Shown here: positions 17,391 through 28,000 of the stretch, one piece after another
Numbering within the stretch: the stretch's first letter is position 1
Layout of the letters: the number at the start of each line of letters is the position of its first letter
From: Oscillatoriales cyanobacterium
Lineage (GTDB): Bacteria; Cyanobacteriota; Cyanobacteriia; CACIAM-69d
Assembly: GCA_004292515.1 (NCBI GenBank)
Contig: RDXB01000038.1
Span: 1-53,762 of the forward strand
Reading direction: 5' to 3'
Length of the DNA stretch: 53,762 nucleotides
The notes under the pieces: generated by a model
What the model was told of the DNA's origin: nothing
The model's input: the letters and a program-made list of their open reading frames with translations, nothing else
The model's database searches: none
Translations under genes and position numbers: made by a program

Positions 17391-19130
17391 GTGCTGTATC
17401 TTGCGGAAGTCGTCCAAAAACGCGGCTTAATGGGATCAAAGTCGGAGTTGAAGCTGCTAGCTTGTCAGAAGGGCGAACAGTGGAGCGCGATCTCCAATGA
17501 AGATCCCATTCCTTCAGACGAAGCCAGCAACTATAAGGACGGAGCCTTAGTGCTGGTGGATGCGATCGGGTCAGGAGCCGATCGCAAAATTAAGAATATT
17601 CAAGACGGGGCGCGCCAGATTGTCACCTTGTTGCAGGGCTACTCGCGCCAGCAAGAAAAAAGTAAGAGCCAAGAAGAAGAAATCCAACAATGGATGGAGT
17701 CCCTGACTTTTCAGAGTCAGGAGTTGAATCGGCGTGAGATGGAATTGGAGTCTAGCCGCGAGCAGCTAGAACACATGCAACAGGAGTTGCAGCAGCTCGA
17801 TCGCCAACGCCAGGAAGTGCAACAGTCGCGCGAGGCGATCGAACGTCTGAAACAGGAGTCCCAGCAAAAATCCCAAGAAGTGGAACAGGCCTGGGCGCAG
17901 TTGCGAGCAGAGCAAGAACGCCTGCAACAGGAACGGGCTAACCTGCACCAGCAAGCGCAACAGGCGGCCGAGTCCGCTGGGCTAGATCTGGCCCAAGCAC
18001 AGCAGCTCCAGCAGTTGTTGCAGCAAACGGCGGAAGGTGTCGTGGCAGCAGATTTTCTGCGATCGTCCGTGGAAACCTGCTTGCAAATCACCGCTGCCCA
18101 AGAAAGCCTACTGCAAAGCCCAGATGAAGGCAGTGGTGGCTTGAGTCCGGAGTTGCGCGATTGGCTCACGACCGAAACCCAAGCCCTGGCGGAGGCCTGG
18201 CGCGCCTGGACTGAACAACGCGATCGCCTCGATCAAGCTCGCAGTGAATGGCGCGGTCGGCAGGCCACCCTGGAAGCCAAGCAGGAGCAACTGGAGGCGA
18301 TCGAGGCGCAAGTTGCCACCCACCAGGCCCTGAAGGCCTTGGTTGAACAAACCGTTGGAGGGGAAAGTGCCAGTGAGTCCGTCCAGCGCATTCGCCAAGA
18401 TGCGGAGGTGATGGAACTCAGCGAGTTGCAAGAAAAGGTCTCTCAACTGGAGCGAGATCTCAAAAAACTCTCGGGGTTGGTTAGCGATGAGGAAGAGGAG
18501 CTGACCGCCAAGCGCCAGGCGATCGAAGATTTGCAAAATCAGTTGTCACATGCCAGTGAGTATGATCGCCTCAAGCTCGAGGCTGACATTACCGATGAGC
18601 GCGATGGCTGCCAAATGCTGGAAGAAACCCTGGTGGGTCAGCGGCGTAACCTGCAAGAGCGCCAAGACATCCTACAGGTTCACCAAGCAGTCCTGTGCAA
18701 GCGTCAAGGATTAGCAGTGCCACGTCCTGATGGGTCGGTCGATCTATCACCCATTGTGGAGCAGGTGACCCAGGAACTCCAGTCCCTCGAATCCCTCCAA
18801 GGGCAGTTGCGCGATCGCATCAGCACGCTGCAATCAACTGTCCAAGAGGCTGAAATGACGGTGAATCAACAATCTGGCGACTTGCAAGCCCAGTGGGAAG
18901 CGCTGCAAGAACGCGAGCGGCAACTCCAAGCGCAGCAGGCCGAAGCGTTGGCCAGCGGTGGCGGCGCGGGTGGCAACAGCTTGGTGCAGCCCATGGCCGA
19001 GCAGGTAGATGGCTTGCGCCAGCACCTCGAAGCGTTGCTCAGTCACCTCGGCCATGCCGTCGAAACCAGCCACAGTCAGCAGGAAGCGATCGGGCAAATG
19101 CAGCAAATCATCGCCACCCTCACACGCTAG
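17391..19130 (+). CDS. hmpF: Pilus motility taxis protein HmpF
   Basis: This 579-residue protein starts MLYLAEVVQKRGLMGSKSEL, the conserved N-terminal block of HmpF. A short globular region with LKLLACQKGEQWSAI and an ALVLVD segment is followed from about residue 85 by long Gln/Glu-rich coiled coil almost to the C-terminus. In Nostoc punctiforme HmpF localises dynamically to the leading poles and is needed for type IV pilus activity; its gene neighbours the hmp chemotaxis locus, as here. The start is a GTG at 17391 with GAGGGGAAGGG upstream. It converges with tilS, and the last four bases of the two genes overlap. Confidence 0.9.
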   Translation: MLYLAEVVQKRGLMGSKSELKLLACQKGEQWSAISNEDPIPSDEASNYKDGALVLVDAIGSGADRKIKNIQDGARQIVTLLQGYSRQQEKSKSQEEEIQQWMESLTFQSQELNRREMELESSREQLEHMQQELQQLDRQRQEVQQSREAIERLKQESQQKSQEVEQAWAQLRAEQERLQQERANLHQQAQQAAESAGLDLAQAQQLQQLLQQTAEGVVAADFLRSSVETCLQITAAQESLLQSPDEGSGGLSPELRDWLTTETQALAEAWRAWTEQRDRLDQARSEWRGRQATLEAKQEQLEAIEAQVATHQALKALVEQTVGGESASESVQRIRQDAEVMELSELQEKVSQLERDLKKLSGLVSDEEEELTAKRQAIEDLQNQLSHASEYDRLKLEADITDERDGCQMLEETLVGQRRNLQERQDILQVHQAVLCKRQGLAVPRPDGSVDLSPIVEQVTQELQSLESLQGQLRDRISTLQSTVQEAEMTVNQQSGDLQAQWEALQERERQLQAQQAEALASGGGAGGNSLVQPMAEQVDGLRQHLEALLSHLGHAVETSHSQQEAIGQMQQIIATLTR

Positions 19131-20119
19131 GGATTCGGGGTCACCGGGGGAATCCATTCCAGCCAGTGATCGTTCGCGATCACTTGGGCCCCGCCCGTAA
19201 AAGATTCGGTCTGCGATCGATTGGGGGCATCGATGAGGGCCATGACGGCCATGACTTGGCTGTAGGTCGGTGATCGACCCGATCGCGCCCCTAGCCACTG
19301 CCGAATGGCGCGCCGCTGTAGGGCAAGATGCTCATTACGAAGGGCTTGGCGATCGAGCCGATCGGCCGAATCCACATGGGCCGCCAACCAAGCGGCACTC
19401 AGGCTGGCCAACCAAGCAGCTTCTTCTTGTAAGAGATCAGCCGTTTGGGCTAGGTGACGCTCCACCTGCGGATTAAAGCGCGATCGCAATAGGGGAATCA
19501 CCTCACCCCGCAGGCGGTTGCGCGTGTAGCGGTGATCGTCATTAGTGGAGTCTAGCCAAAGGGGTAAATTGCCCTCCCGACAAAACTCCGCTGTCCAGTC
19601 GCGCGTCCAATCCAGGAGCGGTCGCACCAGTTGTCCCCAGTCCATGGTTCGCTGCCAGGTTAGGGAGCCTAGCCCTTCGCGCCCACTGCCACGAATCAGG
19701 TGATGCAACAGTGTTTCAGCTCGATCGCTGGCCGTGTGACCCGTCACCACAATTGGACAGGACTCCTCTTGGGCCAAGGAGCCCAAGGCCCCATAGCGCC
19801 AACGTCGGGCGGCGGCTTCCGTCGGTTTCGGATCGTCCCATTGGGCTACCCGGCAGGGTAGTTGCCAAGCCCGGGCTAACTCAACGACGAATTGGGCATT
19901 GGCCGTCGCGTCCGATCGCCAGCCATGGTTGCAATGGGCCACCACCAGGGGCCAGTTCCACAGTCGCTGCAAATCTAGCAATAGCCGTAGCAAACAGACG
20001 GAATCTTGCCCACCGGACACGGCCACCAACAACCGCGTGCCGGCTGGCAACAGGTGACGCGATCGCAAGCCTTGATGAAACTGGGCGTGGCGATCGCTCC
20101 AGGGCGGGCGATCTCGCAT
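19127..20119 (-). CDS. tilS: tRNA(Ile)-lysidine synthetase
   Basis: TilS converts C34 of tRNA-Ile(CAU) to lysidine so that it reads AUA. The N-terminus has the PP-loop ATPase motif AVSGGQDSV near residues 35-43, followed by VVAHCNHGWR and VVTGHTASDRAETLLHHLIRGSGREGL, the usual TilS blocks, and LDSTNDDHRYTRNRLR. At 330-332 residues it is a normal cyanobacterial form with a short C-terminus. The ATG at 20119 shares a base with the TGA of the upstream coiled-coil gene (TGATG), which suggests translational coupling; a GTG two codons earlier at 20125 is an alternative start. A tRNA with anticodon CAT, a possible substrate, lies at 42.4 kb. Confidence 0.9.
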   Translation of the reverse strand: MRDRPPWSDRHAQFHQGLRSRHLLPAGTRLLVAVSGGQDSVCLLRLLLDLQRLWNWPLVVAHCNHGWRSDATANAQFVVELARAWQLPCRVAQWDDPKPTEAAARRWRYGALGSLAQEESCPIVVTGHTASDRAETLLHHLIRGSGREGLGSLTWQRTMDWGQLVRPLLDWTRDWTAEFCREGNLPLWLDSTNDDHRYTRNRLRGEVIPLLRSRFNPQVERHLAQTADLLQEEAAWLASLSAAWLAAHVDSADRLDRQALRNEHLALQRRAIRQWLGARSGRSPTYSQVMAVMALIDAPNRSQTESFTGGAQVIANDHWLEWIPPVTPNP

Positions 20120-21711
20120 CACCACTGGGGCAATTCGACGGCCGCCAGTGACGATCGCCGCTTACGGGGGAGTGACAGGGTCGGTGCGGGCCAACGGCTG
20201 CTAGCGGCTGGGGTCACTGGCGGCTGGGTAGGCCAGTCCATCAGTTCTGCTTCGATCAACAGCAACTCAGCCAAGGGAGGAGCCAAATCCAGCCGTTCAG
20301 GTTCCAAATCAGCCAGGGGTGATCCGGAAGCTGCCTGCTCTGCCTCACTATCACTAACCCCCGACCGTTCTGTGGGCGCTAGCGGCCTGGGCCAATCACC
20401 CAGCCAAAGGGCCTCAGCCAGTGCATCCAGTCCGTCTGGATCATCGAGCGGATTGGGACTGTCATCCTCTGGCTGATGATGATTCGGGGCATTTTGATCA
20501 CCCAGAGAGTTTTGATCACCCAGAGAGGGCGCGATCGCCCGCTGGTGGTTAGTTGGCGATTGATGGGCAGGACGCGGGCTGCTCGATCGCACCGGGGCAA
20601 TTCGAGGAGCAATTCGAGGGGCAATTCGATAGGACGGATCGGACTGGGGAGACAAATCCCAATTCAGCAAAGCCAAAATATCTTCTGTCCGAATGGTTTC
20701 GGTACCGGGCATGGGGGACTGAGCATCAGCGATCGGGGTCTCCGGCTCGGCTGGCTCGGCTGGCTCGGCTGGCTTTGCCAATTCCAGCGCTTCCTCAGCG
20801 ATCGGGGTCAGCTCCAGGGCGGCGAGTGAGGATAGATCCGTTGGCTCGATCGGCTCAGTCCCAGCCAGCGCCGCCTGTGCCCACCGATGATCCACAGCAT
20901 CGCTTGCAGCATCAGCATCACTCGCTAGAGAATCATCCCCGAGGGCTGAGATGTGGGCCACGGACTCCCCGCGCCGATAATCCTGTTCTAGGCACTGCTC
21001 TAAGGCGGCCCGAAGCTGCAACGTTTGGCGCTGCTGCCGATCTAGGCGATCGCGCAAATCCTGCACCGTATTGCAGGACTGATTGAGTTGATCGGACTGA
21101 CGCAGGCAGCGCTCCTGCAACAGCGCACACGATCGCTCCAGATTGGCAATTTGTCCCTCAGCCTGTTGCTGTTGTGCAGTCCAATCGGCCCGCTCAACCC
21201 CATACTGCGCCAGGGCATCCCGCGCAGCCGTTAATTCTGTGGCCAGGTGCTGGGCTTGTTGGTGGGCAATTTCCAAGTCCCGCGATCGCGCATCGTAGAG
21301 CGACTGCTGGGTTTGGGAGCGCATCTGCTGCAATTCCAAAGCCGCCCGACATTCCGCCACAGCCGATTCCAGTCGATCAACTTGCTGCTGTAATTGGGTA
21401 TTTTCCTGCTGGAGCGCTTCGGCCGCCGCCACCAACTGCGCCACATCCACCGGGCGAGATCGGGCGATCGAGCCACCGTCTAAGCGGGAAGTGCTGTGCA
21501 ACTCCGAGCCTAAAACCGCCGCAGTCCGCACAGGGGGCAGCGACTCCGACCAAAAGGGACGCAATACATCGGGACTGCCCTCGGTCGCCACAACACTGGG
21601 TTGTGGCTCATCATCCTCCACCAAACCTTCCAAAGGCAGCGTGCCAGGAAAGTTGACGACAGTCCAATCATGGTCGGGATTGGGCAGCGGGTTTGCGTCC
21701 ATGTTTTGCAT
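20119..21711 (-). CDS. Coiled-coil protein of unknown function
   Basis: I do not recognise the family. From the likely start (MQNMDANPLPN at 21711, or the ATG at 21702) it has about 530 residues. An N-terminal segment HDWTVVNFPGTLPLEG is followed by a Gln/Leu-rich coiled coil (about residues 85-260: VAAAEALQQENTQLQQQVDRL and on), then an acidic, proline-rich disordered region with short tandem repeats (PAEPAEPAE, RIAPRIAPRIAP, SLGDQNSLGDQN) and a basic end (LSLPRKRRSS). An in-frame extension to 21909 would overlap the upstream T-component gene, so I reject it. It is coupled to tilS by TGATG. A cell-envelope or cytoskeletal role is possible but unsupported. Confidence 0.7.
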   Translation of the reverse strand: MQNMDANPLPNPDHDWTVVNFPGTLPLEGLVEDDEPQPSVVATEGSPDVLRPFWSESLPPVRTAAVLGSELHSTSRLDGGSIARSRPVDVAQLVAAAEALQQENTQLQQQVDRLESAVAECRAALELQQMRSQTQQSLYDARSRDLEIAHQQAQHLATELTAARDALAQYGVERADWTAQQQQAEGQIANLERSCALLQERCLRQSDQLNQSCNTVQDLRDRLDRQQRQTLQLRAALEQCLEQDYRRGESVAHISALGDDSLASDADAASDAVDHRWAQAALAGTEPIEPTDLSSLAALELTPIAEEALELAKPAEPAEPAEPETPIADAQSPMPGTETIRTEDILALLNWDLSPQSDPSYRIAPRIAPRIAPVRSSSPRPAHQSPTNHQRAIAPSLGDQNSLGDQNAPNHHQPEDDSPNPLDDPDGLDALAEALWLGDWPRPLAPTERSGVSDSEAEQAASGSPLADLEPERLDLAPPLAELLLIEAELMDWPTQPPVTPAASSRWPAPTLSLPRKRRSSLAAVELPQW

Positions 21712-21817
21712 GTCGATCGGGCGGCAATTCACCGGGACAAGTCTTTTCAGTAACGCACACAATTTTCTGGAGTGCAATTGTGCGCCACCCACGATCGCCC
21801 TTGTGGCCCACCTCTCA

Positions 21818-22762
21818 TCAAGACTGACCGCCCCACCACAACCGCGCACCCGCCAACAGGAGCAACAATCCCCAAGCCCAGCGATCGCGCCCCGTCGATC
21901 GCGGCTCAAACAGGGGCAAGGAGTGGCGATCGGGACTCGTGAACCCCCGCACCTGCATCGCCGAGGCCATTTGGTCAGCTCGCATCAGCAGGTTTTCGAG
22001 CAAGCGTTCAGCCAAAATCAGCCAGATTTTGATCGTGCCGCGCCAGCCCAGCCGCTGCCAGTTAATCGCCCGCGTGCGAATCGATCGCACCAGGTTTTGC
22101 ACCTCTTCTAAGACCAGGGGAATAAAGCGCAACGACAGGGTCAGGGTCAACGTCACCTCCGCCACCGGCAACCCCCAGCGCCCCAGGGGAGCCATCAGCC
22201 ATTCCAATCCCGCCGCAATCTCCTCGGGAGCCGTGGTCAGCAACAACAAGGTGGTGCTGTAAATCAAAATAAAAACCAAACTGCCCACCCGCAGTCCCAT
22301 ATCCAGCGATCGCCGCGAGACTTGGATCGGCCAACGCTGCAGCAACCAGTAGCGATAGGTGGTGGGCTGGGACAGGGTGGGGGCGATCGGGTTGGGCTGT
22401 CCCGCAGGCACAACCGTCGATTGCGGGGATACTGTGCCATTCACTGCCCCATCAGTCGGCGATCGGGCCTGATATTTCAGCCCATAGCCATCGGGAGAAA
22501 TTGCCGTCAGCAGCGTGGCAAAAAACGCCACCAACAACAGCCACACCATTTGCTGTCGCCACACACGCCAGGGAATGCGGGCCGCCAGGGTGATCACAAC
22601 CAACAGGCTCACCAACACCAGTCGCGTCGCCGATCCGGCCAAGATAGGTGTTAATAGAAACGCCAGCAACCAAGCCAACTTGACCCGCGCATCGAGGCGG
22701 TGCAGCCAGGTAACCGGCTGCTCCAAATACAGCCCCAATGGGAGTGATCGCATTAAATCCAT
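21818..22762 (-). CDS. ECF-type transporter transmembrane T component (CbiQ family)
   Basis: About 314 residues starting MDLMRSLPLGLYLEQPVTWL, followed by RLDARVKLAWLLAFLLTPIL and several membrane segments, then the EcfT/CbiQ region with two Ala-Arg-Gly-like cytoplasmic motifs (SIRTRAINW near 215 and MQVRGFTSP near 265). T components couple a substrate-binding S protein to paired ATPases for vitamin or metal uptake. No S component or ATPase is adjacent, so the substrate is open. An upstream ATG at 22855 would add 31 poorly conserved residues; I chose the ATG at 22762 because the conserved start begins there. Confidence 0.8.
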   Translation of the reverse strand: MDLMRSLPLGLYLEQPVTWLHRLDARVKLAWLLAFLLTPILAGSATRLVLVSLLVVITLAARIPWRVWRQQMVWLLLVAFFATLLTAISPDGYGLKYQARSPTDGAVNGTVSPQSTVVPAGQPNPIAPTLSQPTTYRYWLLQRWPIQVSRRSLDMGLRVGSLVFILIYSTTLLLLTTAPEEIAAGLEWLMAPLGRWGLPVAEVTLTLTLSLRFIPLVLEEVQNLVRSIRTRAINWQRLGWRGTIKIWLILAERLLENLLMRADQMASAMQVRGFTSPDRHSLPLFEPRSTGRDRWAWGLLLLLAGARLWWGGQS

Positions 22763-22998
22763 CGACAGTGACCGGAAATGACGGGTTGCATCGAAGACCG
22801 GGCACAACCACCCCAGTAATATCGGGCCGAGCGACTCGACCCCGGCTGTTGTCATCAGGGGGCTAACGCTGTTGCCCCCAAGCTACCGGTGCCAGCCAAG
22901 CAACCGGAGCTAATGGGGGTGCTGCCCTGCTGAGGCGTTTCTAACCCGCGACCAAAATTGAGCGCAACAAATCTGAGCGCGACAAAATCGGGAGCAAT

Positions 22999-24228
<1,230 letters not shown>

Positions 24229-24245
24229 AGGGCAAGCGCAGAAAG

Positions 24246-24842
24246 TTACAAGAAGAGTCGGGGTGGTGTTAGCCAAAAAAGCTGGCTGCGACCGAGGGGC
24301 GATCCCACGGGGGGCAAAATCAAACCAATGATACCTGCTTTTTTCAGCACGATTGTGTTCCGTGTTTCATTCAACACTTCATTCACCGGGGATGGGGCAT
24401 TCTCAATTGCGCTGGGCAGCCCCAGTAATTGCATGGCCCACTGGCTGAGGGTGGGTTCGTGGCCCACGAGGGCCAGCCGATGGGAGGGGCGGTTGGGCGG
24501 TGGGGTGGGGTGGGCTTGCCGCCAGCGATCGAGGTGGGCCAGCCAAGGTTCAATGGGGCGATCGGGACTCAGGGCCGGATCGATCGCCCAGCGCTCCACC
24601 AGGCCGGCTGCCTGCAAAATTTCGGCGGTTTGGCAAGCACGCACCAGGGGGCTGCTCCAGAGGGCATCCCAGCCACAGTCAAGCTGCCGCAACCGTTCGG
24701 CCACTGCTTGGGTCTTGTGCTGGCCGGCCACCGTCAGGGGGCGATCGGCATCCTCAGAATAGTTACCGCGTTCGGCCGCGATGCCGTGACGAATGAGATA
24801 CAACTCTAGAGCCAACTCCAGTTCCATGGGCAAGGGGGCCAC
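24246..24842 (-). CDS. sixA: Phosphohistidine phosphatase SixA-like
   Basis: This is a histidine phosphatase superfamily protein of up to 198 residues. The catalytic RHG is at residues 18-20 (LYLIRHGIAAERG), then DRPLTVAGQHKTQAVAERL, WSSPLVRACQTAEIL, and the second catalytic His in LALVGHEPTLSQW. SixA enzymes dephosphorylate Hpt domains of phosphorelay kinases. The window has an Hpt-bearing CheA (HmpE), but a link is only a suggestion. A second ATG (MELELALEL, residue 6) may be the true start. It lies just upstream of gltA. Confidence 0.85.
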   Translation of the reverse strand: MAPLPMELELALELYLIRHGIAAERGNYSEDADRPLTVAGQHKTQAVAERLRQLDCGWDALWSSPLVRACQTAEILQAAGLVERWAIDPALSPDRPIEPWLAHLDRWRQAHPTPPPNRPSHRLALVGHEPTLSQWAMQLLGLPSAIENAPSPVNEVLNETRNTIVLKKAGIIGLILPPVGSPLGRSQLFWLTPPRLFL

Positions 24843-24863
24843 AGCTCGGCCCTTGAAACGGCT

Positions 24864-25010
24864 TAGGGGCTGTCATCAAATCCCTGAAACCCTGATTCTT
24901 GCGTTGCTTGATCGTGAGGGGCAAGGGGCTTGAGCCAATTGTCTAGGGCGGTTGGGCTAGGAAAATGGGTTGTTCCAGCCCCAATCAAGCTCATTTGATG
25001 ACACGCCCTA
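24864..25010. repeat. MITE family 1, full copy
   Basis: A 147-base element bounded by inverted ends TAGGGGCTGTCATCAAAT and ATTTGATGACACGCCCTA. Its inner block AAACCCTGATTC...GGGGCAAGGGGCTTGAGCC recurs at 29980-30098 and 44020-44100. It has no coding capacity. Confidence 0.7.
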
Positions 25011-25052
25011 GGGATGGGAGGAAATCGCCAATTCGCCAATCGCCAATTCGCT

Positions 25053-25072
25053 AATTGATGACACGCCCTAGG
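25053..25072. repeat. Solo end of MITE family 1
   Basis: ATTGATGACACGCCCTAGG repeats the right end of the preceding element 62 bases further on, after short tandem copies of CGCCAATT. Confidence 0.6.
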
Positions 25073-25097
25073 ACTCATTGTTCATTAGCTGAGTTGA

Positions 25098-28000
25098 TTA
25101 GCTGAGGGGGTTGGGCGGATCGGCCAGCAGGTCAAGTGAGAGTGGGGCTGTGGAATCCACAGGCCCTGGAACTTTCACGCAGTAACGATCGCGACCGCTG
25201 TGCTTGGCTTCGTATAGGGCCATATCCGCAAGGGCAATGGCGCGATCGGGGGTCGAACCACTGCCGGGCATGACGCAGGTGACCCCCAAGCTGACGGTGA
25301 CGATCGAAGCGGCGATCGAGCGTTCATGGGGAATTTGGCAGGCCCGCACCTGTGATCGCACATCGATCGCCACGGTAATTGCCCCTTCGAGCGGTGTATC
25401 CGGCAAGATCAGCACAAATTCTTCACCACCATAGCGGGCCACCAAATCTGCCGGCCGCCGGGCCACCTGCGACAGCACCCGGGCCACTTCGATCAAGCAG
25501 CGATCGCCTGAGGGATGACCGTAGCGATCGTTGTAGGCCTTGAAGCAATCCACATCTAACAAAATCAAACTTAAGGGTTGGTTCGATCGCAGCATCCGCA
25601 TCCATTCCTGGGCCAAATGCTCGTCAAAACAGCGCCGGTTGGCCAACTGCGTCAGACCATCCAGTTGGGCCAAGCGGGCTAGCTCCTGATTCAGCAAGCG
25701 CAGGGACTCTTCGGCCCGCTGGCGTTCGAGCACTTGAATTTGTAGTTGTTGATTCGTGTGAATCAAGGCCGCTGTGCGGGCTGCCACTTCGGTTTCTAGC
25801 GATCGGGAATAGTCCTGCAAGATTTGGGCTGTTTTGCGCCGCTCCGTAATGTCCTGGAAGGCGACCACGGCATAGTCCACCTCACCCTTGCCATTCTGGA
25901 TGGGGACGGCGCGCACTTCGCAGGGTAGCCGCTTGACCCCACAATCAATTTCAATATCCTCTGTGACGAACGGTTGACCAGCCATCGCCATCTGACAGGG
26001 CCACCGATCATGCGGATAGCGGCGATCGCTGCCAGCCAGGTAGAGCCGATCGCCCAAGGGCACATCCCGCAAAAAAGGATGGTCGGCATCAGGCTCTAGG
26101 AGTTGCTGCCCCAAACTGTTGACGTATAACAACTCGCCATTGGCCTGGTAAACCGCCACACCCACCGGCAGGGCATCCAAAAACAGGGCCAGACGCTGCT
26201 CATGCTCGGCGGCAACCCGCCGATTTTCGATCTCCAGAGCGCGAATGGTCAGATGGGCCCGCACTCGGGCCAGCAGTTCGCTTTGGTTAATCGGCTTTTT
26301 CAGGTAGTCGTTGGCTCCGGCGGCAAATCCGGCCACGATGTCGGCGGGGCGGGTTCGATCGCACATCAAAATCACTGGCAAATCCTGGGGCGATCGGGTT
26401 TGGCGCAGTTGTTCGAGCACCTCATAGCCTGTGCATCCGGGCATCAACACATCTAGCAGCACTAAGTCTGGCGGCTCGGCCTGGTTCAGTTGTTCCAAGG
26501 CCGATTGCCCACTGGTGGCCACGGTGACTTGAAACCCAGGCTCCAAGGTCAACCAATTTGCAATACCTTGCAACACGAGCGCATCATCATCCACCACGAG
26601 TACCCGCGCTGAGTGGCTCGGGGCATCGACCGGGAGGGCCGGCAACTGTAGCTCTGGCACTGACCAATTCAGCAGGGACGGGGAGGATTGGGGATGCATG
26701 GTCTGCTGATTGCGCATCCAAGCGATCGGCAGCGTAAATTGAAACACCGTGCCCCCGCCCACGCGCGATCGCACCGATAGGGATCCCCCATGTAGCTCCA
26801 CCAACCGTTTGGTGATGGTTAGCCCCAACCCCATGCCGTAGGGATAGGCCGTGCCTCCAGTCATCGTTGGGCCATCGAGCAGGCGTTGTAATTGCTGGAT
26901 GTTGGTTCCGCACCCCGTATCCGATAACTGCACACAGGTGAGATCAGTCTGACTATCATATTCAGCACTCAGGGTGATGCTGCCACTGGTGGTGAACTGA
27001 ATCGCGTTATCAATCAGGTTGATCAGAATTTGTTGCAGACGATAGGGATCTGCCATCACGGGCGGAAGAGTGGAGGGAATGTCGATGATCAAGTCCAGGT
27101 CTTTGCGATCGGCAAGGGGGCGCAACACGGTGCAGGCCACTTGAGTTGCCGATCGCAGGTCGATCGGTTGGGATTCCAATTGCAGATCGCCATAGCGCAG
27201 CCGCGACAAGTCCAACAGATCGCTCACCAAATGGTGTAGGCGCTGATGGGTGGTTAGCAGCAACTCAAAATTGCGTGTTTGCACCGCATTCAAGGTTCCC
27301 CCGCTGCCCTGCAACAGGGATTCGATCACGCCGATCGCTCCGGCCAGGGGCGATCGCAACTCATGGGAGGTGCTGGCCAGGAATTCATCCTTGAGCCGAT
27401 CGAGCTTGCGTAGTTCTTGGTTTTGGGCCGTGAGCTGTGCAAAAGACCCCTCCACACAGTCCGCCATGAAGTTGAACGCTCGCGCCAAGTCACCCAGCCG
27501 ATCAAGCCGTTGGCCACCCGTGACCCGGCGGCTCCACTGCCCCCGGGCCAATTCGCGAGCTGCGCCATACACTTCCTCGATCGGTCGGGTCAACCACCGC
27601 GCCGTGAGCCAACCCGTACAGCCCAGCAGCCCAATCACCACCCCGCAGATGGCGATCGTTACCCACAGGTTTTGATCCAGCGCGCCACTGTAGGCCGCCT
27701 GGGGCATCACCGCAACCAGCAACCAATCCAACCCGCGATCGTCACGAAACGGGCGAATGTAAAGCCCAAAGTACTGGCGATCCAACTCGATCAACAATTG
27801 GCGATCTTCAAACAGATCGCTCACACGCAGTTCCTGCATCACCCGCCGGGCCGCCGCCGCCATCAGCGGATCGCGACTGTTAACCGCCGCCAACTGCCGC
27901 GCCCCAAAGGCCCGGTTCGATCGCGCCACCACCGGCTCCCCCGTGGAATTAGCCACCAACTGGCCGCTGCGATCCAACACAAAGACCTGTCCCGGCTTAT

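Noticed and set aside
21712-21909. N-terminal extension of the coiled-coil protein
   Set aside because: It would overlap the T-component gene and has cysteine-rich, unlikely composition.
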